Shown piece by piece: positions 43,886 to 51,521 of a stretch of DNA of 64,000 nucleotides. Position numbers and translations under genes: made by a program. Under the pieces are notes generated by a model. It was not told the origin of the DNA. It searched no databases and was given only the letters and a program-made list of their open reading frames with translations. How positions within the stretch are numbered: position 1 is the first letter of the stretch; the number at the start of each line of letters is the position of its first letter. This DNA comes from Bacteroidota bacterium (GTDB lineage: Bacteria; Bacteroidota; Bacteroidia; Bacteroidales; P3): the NCBI GenBank assembly GCA_023415495.1, contig JAEZKK010000035.1, positions 1 to 64,000 on the forward strand, read 5' to 3'.

Positions 43886-45505
43886 TTACTCTTGAATAAT
43901 TAGTTTTTGTGAGGTTTCTATACCTTCGGAAATAATCTTTACTAAGTAAACACCTTTTTCATATTTCTTAGTTTCGATTTGTTTTTCAATTACTCCATTA
44001 ACAGAAGATACATTAATACTTTGAATTTGCTTTCCAATTTCGTTGTATATAATAATCTTCGCATTTCCATTTACTCCTTCAGCTTTGATATTTGTAAAAT
44101 GTGAGGCTGGATTAGGATAAATGTTTAAAGAGATATTATCATTTATTACTTCTTCAATACCGGTATAAGTAGGGATTATAATATTATTTGTAATAGATTC
44201 ACATCCATTATATCTCACTGTTAGCTGAACATTATATTCATTTGAATCGAGATACTGATGAATTGGATTAATATTCATAAATACTGGATTTGTTTTATTA
44301 TTATAAACAACTAAATCACTACCATCTCCAAAATCCCAAACATATTCTATCTCAGCATTTGTATCGTTTTGAGGGAATTCTGTCCTGTTTTCAAATGCTA
44401 CCTCATAATTACTAGATCTTATTTTCGCGAATTTTGCTATTGGTTTTGAATTATAAGCATTTACTTTTATATATGAAATTAATGGAGTATTCCATGTATT
44501 GGTTATTGAGGTTAGTTTAACAAATAAATTCTTTGATATTGAATCACTTTTTAAAACTTCAAACTTATTTTCAGGAGTCAAAGCTCCATTAAATTCACTG
44601 ACTAATAAAGGATTTCCATAATCTATTGTATTTAATTGCGTCTCTGGAAGGTCGTTTGGATTCTCAAACCATTCGTATTTAGCAAAACCTGCTGGAGCTT
44701 TTAAAATTGCTAATGTATCTGAAAGATTATCTAAACATGAGTTTACTTCAATAATCTTAGGAGCAACCTCACCTGTAAAATAACCATAGGCATAATGTGC
44801 AGTTGGCGAACATCCTGTGATTAATATATTTAACCTTATGCTATGACCAATATAATTACTTAAATCCATAGTAACTTGACGCCAATTTTGCCAAATCCCT
44901 TGAGCACCAGCAGTAGTAAAATTAGTCCAACCAATAGGAGGTGGCTGAGAACCTAATACTAAATAAGTAAATGAAGGATGAAGTATATCTGCCTTTGATT
45001 TATTTGCATCTATTTCTAATACTTCGATTTTAGCAAAAGGATTCTGATATCCTTGATGCCCTGGAGTTTCAAGAATCAAAGCAAAATTAAAAGTAACCAT
45101 ACAATTCTCATTTGTTATCAACATATCGTATGATAAGTAATTCGCATTTGCTCCACTTTCATCAACATTTATTTTTACAGACTTATTATATCCCAAATGA
45201 TATGGGACTTTTAAAAGACTACCAATATTAGGATCATATTCAGATGTATCTGAATTTATTACAAAGCATGGGAGATTTTGATGAAAGCAAGTATCTGGAT
45301 TTGGATATAATATCCAATTGTAAAAATCAATTGTAGTTGAAGAACTTTTATTCTTTGATTGATATCCTTTCCAATAAGTAAAATCACCAAGAGAAAAATC
45401 GAAATTTGTCCCATCAGCTACTTGTGCTTTTATATTTGTATTTGGAATTATAAGTCCAATAACATACAAACTTAATGTCAAAAAAAGTGTAATTGTTTTA
45501 TTCAT
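43886..45505 (-). CDS. Secreted PKD-domain surface protein with type IX sorting domain, paralogue 2
   Basis: Starting at the ATG at 45505 the product has 539 residues. Layout is the same as paralogue 1: signal peptide (MNKTITLFLTLSLYVIGLII), N-terminal domain (GTNFDFSLGDFTYWKGYQSK), PKD domain (EIEYVWDFGDGSDLVVYNNK) and sorting domain (ISLNIYPNPASHFTNIKAEG). The first 50 residues are closest to paralogue 1, while the sorting domain is nearly identical to that of paralogue 3. It has its own promoter and terminator. Confidence 0.85.
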   Translation of the reverse strand: MNKTITLFLTLSLYVIGLIIPNTNIKAQVADGTNFDFSLGDFTYWKGYQSKNKSSSTTIDFYNWILYPNPDTCFHQNLPCFVINSDTSEYDPNIGSLLKVPYHLGYNKSVKINVDESGANANYLSYDMLITNENCMVTFNFALILETPGHQGYQNPFAKIEVLEIDANKSKADILHPSFTYLVLGSQPPPIGWTNFTTAGAQGIWQNWRQVTMDLSNYIGHSIRLNILITGCSPTAHYAYGYFTGEVAPKIIEVNSCLDNLSDTLAILKAPAGFAKYEWFENPNDLPETQLNTIDYGNPLLVSEFNGALTPENKFEVLKSDSISKNLFVKLTSITNTWNTPLISYIKVNAYNSKPIAKFAKIRSSNYEVAFENRTEFPQNDTNAEIEYVWDFGDGSDLVVYNNKTNPVFMNINPIHQYLDSNEYNVQLTVRYNGCESITNNIIIPTYTGIEEVINDNISLNIYPNPASHFTNIKAEGVNGNAKIIIYNEIGKQIQSINVSSVNGVIEKQIETKKYEKGVYLVKIISEGIETSQKLIIQE

Positions 45506-45534
45506 AATCAATGAAATTAAATGTTAATACATCT

Positions 45535-45567
45535 GCAAATATAATACATAATTTGATATAATCCAAA
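45535..45567 (-). promoter_or_regulatory. Promoter of surface-protein paralogue 2
   Basis: The minus strand reads TTTG (45567-45564), 21 bp, TATATTTG (45542-45535), 30 bp before the ATG. The sequence around it is nearly identical to that ahead of paralogue 1. Confidence 0.65.
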
Positions 45568-45570
45568 AAT

Positions 45571-45604
45571 AAAAAAAGCTGGTATAAACATTAGGTCTAT
45601 ACCA
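45571..45604 (-). terminator. Terminator after surface-protein paralogue 3
   Basis: Stem TGGTATA/TATACCA (45580-45604), with the same loop as the terminator at 43837, followed by a T run on the minus strand. It is a duplicated copy of that terminator. Confidence 0.8.
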
Positions 45605-45630
45605 ACTTCTCAATATAGTATCTTAGTTTA

Positions 45631-47256
45631 CTATTGAATTATTAGTTTTTGTGAGGTTTCTATACCTTCGGAAATAATCTTTACTAAGTAAACTCCTTTT
45701 TCGTATTTCTTAGTATCAATTTGCTTTTCAATCACTCCATTAACTGAAGATGCATTAATACTTTGAATTTGCTTTCCAATTTCGTTGTATATAATAATCT
45801 TCGCATTTCCATTTACTCCTTCAGCTTTGATATTTGCAAAATTAGATGCAGGGTTTGGATAAATACTTACTGAGATATCATTATTTTCAACCTCTTCTAT
45901 ACCAATCCATGTTGGAATAATTGTTTTCTGAGAAGTATGAGAACACCCATTATATTTTGCTGTAAGCTTAACGTTGTATGCTGCTGAATCATAGTATTGA
46001 TGTGATGGATTAATATTTTCTTCAATTGGATGAGTTTTACTATTGTATAATAATATTTCACTTCCATCTCCAAAGTCCCATATATACTCTATCTCAGCAT
46101 CTGGATCATCCTGAGGAAAATCAGTTAGATTAATAAAATCCACTTTATGTTCGCTTCCACTTGCTTTAGCAAACTTAGCAACTGGTTTTGTATTAAATGG
46201 TTTTACTTTTAAATATGTAACCATAGGAGGGATTCCTTGATTAGTTTGAGAAGTAAGTTTTACAAATAAGTTATCTGAAAGGGAGTCCTTAGATAAAACA
46301 TTATATGTAAATTTCGCTGGAATTGCTCCATTTATTTCTCTAACATCTAATGGAGTAGAAGAAGCAGCAACTGCACTTAACTGAGATTCTGGCAAATCGT
46401 TTGGATTTTCAAACCATTCGTATTTTTGAAAACCTGGAGGAGCAATTAATGTTGCAATAGTATCTGGGCTCTTACAAGAGTTAACTACAATTTCATCTGG
46501 TGCAACCTTACCTACGAAATAACCATATGACCAGTGTCCTGACCATGAACATCCAACAACACTAATTTTAATTCTAATTTTTTGTCCAACATAGTCACTT
46601 AAATCCATTGATAATTGTCTCCAATTTTGCCAAATTCCACTTGAGCCAGGTATACTAAATGATGCCCAACCCTCTGGTACAGGTAACTTTCCAACAACCT
46701 CATAAAATGTTGAAGGACTTAATCTCCCTGTTTCCACATCATTTGCGTCTAAAGCAAATAATTCGATTTGAAAAAAAGGATTTTCATAGCCTGTATGACC
46801 AGGAGCTTCTAATACCATTGCATAATTATATGTAATCATACAATTATCTCTTGTTAGCAACAAATCATATGAAAGATAATTTGCATTTGCTCCACTCTCA
46901 TCAACATTAATTTGAACAGATTTAGTATATCCTAAAAATGACGGAATTTTAATTAATTTAGAAGCTCCTACATTCATATCATATTGTGAGAAATTTGAAT
47001 TTATCACAAAACAATTCTTTCCAGAATGCATACAAGTTGAAGGATCTGGGAAATAATTCCATGTAGGAGGGATAAATATTTTTACAGTAGGTTCGCTATC
47101 TGTTTGAGCTTGATAACCTTTCCAATTGGTAAAGTCTCCTAAGGAAAAATCGAAATTAGTTCCATCAGCAGGCTGTGCTTCAACTTTTAAACCTGTTATC
47201 ATTAGTGTAGAAACAATTACACTAAACGATAATAAAGTAGTAAATAATTTTTTCAT
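45631..47256 (-). CDS. Secreted PKD-domain surface protein with type IX sorting domain, paralogue 3
   Basis: The 541-residue protein has a signal peptide (MKKLFTTLLSFSVIVSTLMI), the shared N-terminal domain (PADGTNFDFSLGDFTNWKGY), the motif GFQKYEWFENPNDLPESQLS, a PKD domain (EIEYIWDFGDGSEILLYNSK) and the sorting domain. It is a mosaic: the first 370 residues are closest to paralogue 4 (both have KIFIPPTW and CKSPDTIATLIAPPGFQKY), whereas the last 80 match paralogue 2 almost exactly (GNAKIIIYNEIGKQIQSIN). This points to gene conversion within the cluster. Confidence 0.85.
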   Translation of the reverse strand: MKKLFTTLLSFSVIVSTLMITGLKVEAQPADGTNFDFSLGDFTNWKGYQAQTDSEPTVKIFIPPTWNYFPDPSTCMHSGKNCFVINSNFSQYDMNVGASKLIKIPSFLGYTKSVQINVDESGANANYLSYDLLLTRDNCMITYNYAMVLEAPGHTGYENPFFQIELFALDANDVETGRLSPSTFYEVVGKLPVPEGWASFSIPGSSGIWQNWRQLSMDLSDYVGQKIRIKISVVGCSWSGHWSYGYFVGKVAPDEIVVNSCKSPDTIATLIAPPGFQKYEWFENPNDLPESQLSAVAASSTPLDVREINGAIPAKFTYNVLSKDSLSDNLFVKLTSQTNQGIPPMVTYLKVKPFNTKPVAKFAKASGSEHKVDFINLTDFPQDDPDAEIEYIWDFGDGSEILLYNSKTHPIEENINPSHQYYDSAAYNVKLTAKYNGCSHTSQKTIIPTWIGIEEVENNDISVSIYPNPASNFANIKAEGVNGNAKIIIYNEIGKQIQSINASSVNGVIEKQIDTKKYEKGVYLVKIISEGIETSQKLIIQ

Positions 47257-47297
47257 GATTTATTTATTTAAATAATTAATACTCATATTGACAACTG

Positions 47298-47329
47298 CAA
47301 ATATACAATAATTTTAAATACACAACAAA
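47298..47329 (-). promoter_or_regulatory. Promoter of surface-protein paralogue 3
   Basis: The minus strand reads TTTG (47329-47326), 20 bp, TATATTTG (47305-47298). The start codon is 42 bp downstream. Confidence 0.7.
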
Positions 47330-47359
47330 AAATATACAGATATTTAATTAAATCTGATT

Positions 47360-48985
47360 TTAGTGTATAACAAACTTCTCTTTAATATCTATATTCTTAC
47401 CCATTATCTTAACTATATAAACACCTCCTAAATATTTCTTTGCATCTATTGTTTTATTCAAATTGCCTTTATTTGCTACATCTGAATATGTATCAATAAC
47501 CTTACCCATCTCATCATAAATTATTATTTCCACACTTCCATCATATCCTGATAAATTGATATTTATAAAATCAGTTGCAGGATTAGGGAAAATCTCCAGC
47601 TTATAGTTATTATTGATTTCTCCTTCTATACCGACAATTGTAGGGTAAATAGTTTTTTGTGTAGTTGTTGCACATCCATTATATTTTGAAGTAAGTTTAA
47701 CATTATAAGCTGCAGAATCATAGTATTGATGTGTTGGATGAATATTTTCTTCAATTGGATTAGAATTACTATTATATAAAAGTATTTCACTACCATCTCC
47801 AAAATCCCAAATATATTCCACTTCAGCATTAGTATCGTTTTGAGGGAATTCAGTTAAGTTCACAAACGAAACAGCTAAATTGCTACTCCCAGCCTTATCA
47901 AACTTAGCAATAGGTTTTGAATTGAATGGTTTTACTTTTATATATGTAACCATAGGAGTATTTCCTATATTAACTTGAGAAGTAAGTTTTACAAATAAAT
48001 TTTCTGAAAGTGAATCTTTTGATAAAACATTATAAATAAATCTTGCGGGTATAGTTCCTACTACTTCTCTAACATCTAATGGAGTAGATATAGCTGCAAC
48101 TGCACTTAATTGCGATTCCGGTAAATCATTTGGATTTTCAAACCATTCGTATTTTTGGAATCCTGGAGGAGCAATTAAAGTTGCAATAGTATCTGGGCTC
48201 TTACAAGAGTTAACTACAATTTCATCTGGAGCAACTTTTCCTACAAAATAACCATAAGCCCAATGTGCAGTCGGAGAACATCCAGTAATTAATATTTTTA
48301 TTCTTACTTTCTGCCCAACATAATCACTTAAATCCATTGATAACTGTTTCCAATTTTGCCATATACCATTTCTTGAACCAATTGTGAAAGCACTCCATCC
48401 TTCGGGGACAGGTAATTGACCAATTATTTCATAAAAGCATGCAGGATGTAATCGTCCAGTTTCAACGTCATTTTCATCAAGTGAAAAAACTTCAATTTGG
48501 AAAAAAGGGTTTTCATATCCTGAATGACTTGGGGTTTCTAAAACCATTGCATAATTATAAGTAATCATACAATTATCTCTACTCAATAACAAATCATAGG
48601 AAAGATAATTTGCATTTGCACCAGCTTCATCAACATTAATCTGAACAGATCTATTAAACCCTAAAAAAGAAGGAATTTTAATTAATTTCGTTGCACCTAC
48701 ATTCAAATCATATTGAGAAAAGTTAGAATTTATAACAAAACAAAATTTTCCACTATGAACAGATGTTGATGGATCAGAAAAATATACCCATGTAGGAGGG
48801 ATAAATATTTTTACATTAGGTTCGCTATCTGTTTTAGCTTGGTAACCTTTCCAATTAGTGAAGTCCCCTAAAGAAAAATCGAAATTTGTACCATCAGCAG
48901 GCTGAGCCTTAACCTTGATACTTACTGTCATTAGGAATAAAAACACTATTGATAATGACAATAATAATGTAATAATCTTTTTCAT
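47360..48985 (-). CDS. Secreted PKD-domain surface protein with type IX sorting domain, paralogue 4
   Basis: The 541-residue protein shares the layout of its three neighbours: signal peptide (MKKIITLLLSLSIVFLFLMT), GTNFDFSLGDFTNWKGYQAK domain, PKD domain (EVEYIWDFGDGSEILLYNSN) and sorting domain. Its sorting domain (YKLEIFPNPATDFININLSG) is clearly more divergent than those of the other three, so it may be the oldest member or one left out of recent conversion. No hairpin terminator was seen after it. Confidence 0.85.
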   Translation of the reverse strand: MKKIITLLLSLSIVFLFLMTVSIKVKAQPADGTNFDFSLGDFTNWKGYQAKTDSEPNVKIFIPPTWVYFSDPSTSVHSGKFCFVINSNFSQYDLNVGATKLIKIPSFLGFNRSVQINVDEAGANANYLSYDLLLSRDNCMITYNYAMVLETPSHSGYENPFFQIEVFSLDENDVETGRLHPACFYEIIGQLPVPEGWSAFTIGSRNGIWQNWKQLSMDLSDYVGQKVRIKILITGCSPTAHWAYGYFVGKVAPDEIVVNSCKSPDTIATLIAPPGFQKYEWFENPNDLPESQLSAVAAISTPLDVREVVGTIPARFIYNVLSKDSLSENLFVKLTSQVNIGNTPMVTYIKVKPFNSKPIAKFDKAGSSNLAVSFVNLTEFPQNDTNAEVEYIWDFGDGSEILLYNSNSNPIEENIHPTHQYYDSAAYNVKLTSKYNGCATTTQKTIYPTIVGIEGEINNNYKLEIFPNPATDFININLSGYDGSVEIIIYDEMGKVIDTYSDVANKGNLNKTIDAKKYLGGVYIVKIMGKNIDIKEKFVIH

Positions 48986-49068
48986 AACTCTTGGTTTATT
49001 ATTGTCTACAAATATTATAGCATCATATTAATGCTATATTTAATTTACTAACTATCTTCCACTCTATG

Positions 49069-49099
49069 CAAATATACAATTTTTTAAGAGCCTTGTCAA
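49069..49099 (-). promoter_or_regulatory. Promoter of surface-protein paralogue 4
   Basis: The minus strand reads TTG (49099-49097), 20 bp, TATATTTG (49076-49069). The leader would be about 77 nt, longer than for the other copies. Confidence 0.6.
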
Positions 49100-49183
49100 G
49101 TTAATTAAACTCATTAACTAATATTATAAACAAGTGTTTAGAAAATAAAGTAAGTAGAAAATACACATAATTCAAATAATTCT

Positions 49184-49191
49184 TATCTTTG
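49184..49191 (+). promoter_or_regulatory. ispE promoter (-7 element) close to the start codon
   Basis: TATCTTTG ends only 5 bp before the ispE ATG at 49197. With the usual distance to the start site, the mRNA would begin at or next to the A of the start codon, that is, leaderless. No TTTG is seen at -33. Confidence 0.5.
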
Positions 49192-49196
49192 CCACT

Positions 49197-50021
49197 ATGA
49201 TTTACTTTCCTAATGCTAAAATAAATATTGGACTTAATGTTGTGGAGAAAAGAGTTGATGGGTATCATAATATCGAAACTGTTTTTTATCCTATTGATTT
49301 ATGCGACATCTTAGAGATTAGAAAAAACGAGAAATCTAAGTCTGATTTATCTATCTTTGGTATAAATATAGATGAGTCAATTAGCAATAATTTATGTATT
49401 AAGGCATATAATTTGCTTAAGTGTTTCTACCCTCAGATTAAAGAAGTAGATATTTGTTTATATAAGAATATTCCTCTTGGAGCAGGACTTGGAGGAGGGA
49501 GCTCTGATGCCAGCTTTACTCTTAAGCTTTTGAATTATATTTTCTCTCTAAACCTTACAAATAATCAATTAATTGAATTATCTAAACAGCTTGGAGCTGA
49601 TTGTGCTTTTTTTATTGAGAATAAGCCTGTTTTTGCATATCATAAGGGTGATGAATTTGAGAATGTGGATTTAAATCTAAAAGGCAAATACTTATTATTG
49701 ATTAAGCCGGATTTATTTATCTCTACCCAAGAAGCTTATTCTAATATTACACCTCAAAAGACTAATTTAGATATTCGAGAAATTATTAAGACATATCCAA
49801 TCAAGGAGTGGAAAAATTACTTAAAGAACGATTTTGAATTAAGTCTTTCCAAAAAATACAAAGAATTTCAAGAGATAAAACAAACCCTCTATGATTTGGG
49901 AGCTGACTATGCAAGTCTTAGTGGAAGTGGGGCAACAATGTATGGTATTTTTGAAAAAGAAATCAGCCAAAAGATAATAAACTCAATCAATTATCCGTTT
50001 GTTAGGCAAATAAAATTATAA
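49197..50021 (+). CDS. ispE: 4-diphosphocytidyl-2-C-methyl-D-erythritol kinase IspE
   Basis: IspE phosphorylates CDP-methylerythritol in the MEP pathway to isoprenoids, which also supplies undecaprenyl phosphate for the cell wall. The 274-residue protein starts FPNAKINIGLNVVEKRVDGYHNI, contains the GHMP ATP loop PLGAGLGGGSSDASFTLKLL near residue 95 and ends with ASLSGSGATMYGIFE, the third GHMP motif. Length is typical. Confidence 0.97.
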   Translation: MIYFPNAKINIGLNVVEKRVDGYHNIETVFYPIDLCDILEIRKNEKSKSDLSIFGINIDESISNNLCIKAYNLLKCFYPQIKEVDICLYKNIPLGAGLGGGSSDASFTLKLLNYIFSLNLTNNQLIELSKQLGADCAFFIENKPVFAYHKGDEFENVDLNLKGKYLLLIKPDLFISTQEAYSNITPQKTNLDIREIIKTYPIKEWKNYLKNDFELSLSKKYKEFQEIKQTLYDLGADYASLSGSGATMYGIFEKEISQKIINSINYPFVRQIKL

Positions 50022-50054
50022 ATAAGACTATTCATTATAAATACAAATAAAAAC

Positions 50055-51509
50055 ATGAGTGAAATTAAGAATTTAGAGCCTAAGGCTTTGTGGAATTACT
50101 TCGATATGATTTGTTCCATTCCTCACCCTTCTAAGAAAGAAGAGAAAATCGTTGAGGCTGTTATTGAATTTGCAAAGACAAATAATTTAGAATACGTAAA
50201 AGACGAGGTTGGAAATATAATTATCCGCAAGCCAGCTACCAAAGGCTATGAAAACCGTAAGGGAATTATTCTTCAAGCTCACTTGGATATGGTTCCTCAA
50301 AAGAATTCTGATACTATTCATGACTTTGAAAAAGACCCAATCCTTCCATATATAGATGGAGAATGGGTAAGAGCAAAAGGGACAACTCTTGGTGCTGATA
50401 ATGGTATTGGAGTTGCTGCTGCTTTGGCAGTATTGGCTGATAAGGATATGGTTCACGGACCAGTTGAAGCTCTTTTAACTATTGATGAAGAAACAGGCAT
50501 GACTGGAGCTTTTGGTTTAAAACCAGGTTATTTAAAAGGTGATATCCTAATGAACCTTGACTCTGAAACCGAAGGAGAATTATATGTAGGGTGTGCTGGA
50601 GGTATTGATGCAACAATTAATTTCGATTTCAAGAAAGAAAGTGTTCCTGTTGAAATGTCTGGTTTTGCTTTAAATATTACTGGATTAAAGGGCGGTCATA
50701 GTGGAATGGATATTATCTTAGGAAGAGGAAATGCAAATAAGATATTATTCAGGATATTCAAAGCTCTTGAGAAATTAGGCATGAGAATATCCTCAATCAA
50801 TGGAGGAAGCTTAAGAAATGCTATTCCAAGAGAAGCATTCTCAACAATTACAATCCCTACTTCTGAGGTTGCTAAGGCAAAAGAAATCCTTGAAAATATA
50901 ACTAAAGAAGTAAAGAACGAATTAAGTTTGGTTGAACCAAGTTTAGTAATTGAAATGAATCCTACTGCACTTCCAAGCGAAGTAATGGACAAAGATACTC
51001 AAGGAAGATTAATTCGCAGTGTGTATGCTTGCCCTAATGGAGTTATGAGAATGAGTGATAGTATGGAGGGACTTACAGAAACTTCTACCAATATGGCAAT
51101 AGTAAAAACAGAGAATAATAATGTAAAGATTAGCTGCTTATTAAGAAGTTCTGTGGATAGTGCAAAAATGGATTTAGCAGAAATGATGGCTTCTGTATTT
51201 GAATTAGCTGGAGCTGACTGCAAGTTCTCAGGAGGATATCCAGGATGGAAACCTAATATGGAGTCTCCTATTTTAAAGACTATGCAAGAAACATATAATA
51301 ATATGTTTGGAAGAGTTCCAAAGATTATGGCAATACATGCTGGTTTGGAATGTGGATTGCTTGGAGGAGTTTATCCTAACTGGGATATGATTTCTTTTGG
51401 ACCTACAATTATGAACCCACACTCTCCAGATGAAAGAGTAAATGCTCCTTCTGTGAAACTTTTCTGGGATTATTTAGTAGAAACTCTAAAGAATGCACCT
51501 ATTAAGTAA
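50055..51509 (+). CDS. pepD: Aminoacyl-histidine dipeptidase PepD
   Basis: This M20-family metallopeptidase cleaves Xaa-His and other dipeptides. The 484-residue protein contains LQAHLDMVPQKN (metal His), TTLGADNGIGVAAALAVL (bridging Asp), TIDEETGMTGAFGL (Glu base) and LNLDSETEGELYVGCAGG, all diagnostic of PepD, with a dimerisation domain in the middle (GLKGGHSGMDI). The final metal ligand lies in SFGPTIMNPHSPDERV. It is 33 bp downstream of ispE. Confidence 0.96.
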   Translation: MSEIKNLEPKALWNYFDMICSIPHPSKKEEKIVEAVIEFAKTNNLEYVKDEVGNIIIRKPATKGYENRKGIILQAHLDMVPQKNSDTIHDFEKDPILPYIDGEWVRAKGTTLGADNGIGVAAALAVLADKDMVHGPVEALLTIDEETGMTGAFGLKPGYLKGDILMNLDSETEGELYVGCAGGIDATINFDFKKESVPVEMSGFALNITGLKGGHSGMDIILGRGNANKILFRIFKALEKLGMRISSINGGSLRNAIPREAFSTITIPTSEVAKAKEILENITKEVKNELSLVEPSLVIEMNPTALPSEVMDKDTQGRLIRSVYACPNGVMRMSDSMEGLTETSTNMAIVKTENNNVKISCLLRSSVDSAKMDLAEMMASVFELAGADCKFSGGYPGWKPNMESPILKTMQETYNNMFGRVPKIMAIHAGLECGLLGGVYPNWDMISFGPTIMNPHSPDERVNAPSVKLFWDYLVETLKNAPIK

Positions 51510-51521
51510 TTAAACAATTAG

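Noticed and set aside
42137..48985. Insertion sequences as the cause of the tandem surface-protein copies
   Set aside because: No transposase frame or terminal inverted repeats are found in or around the cluster; the duplicated terminators and promoters fit tandem duplication.
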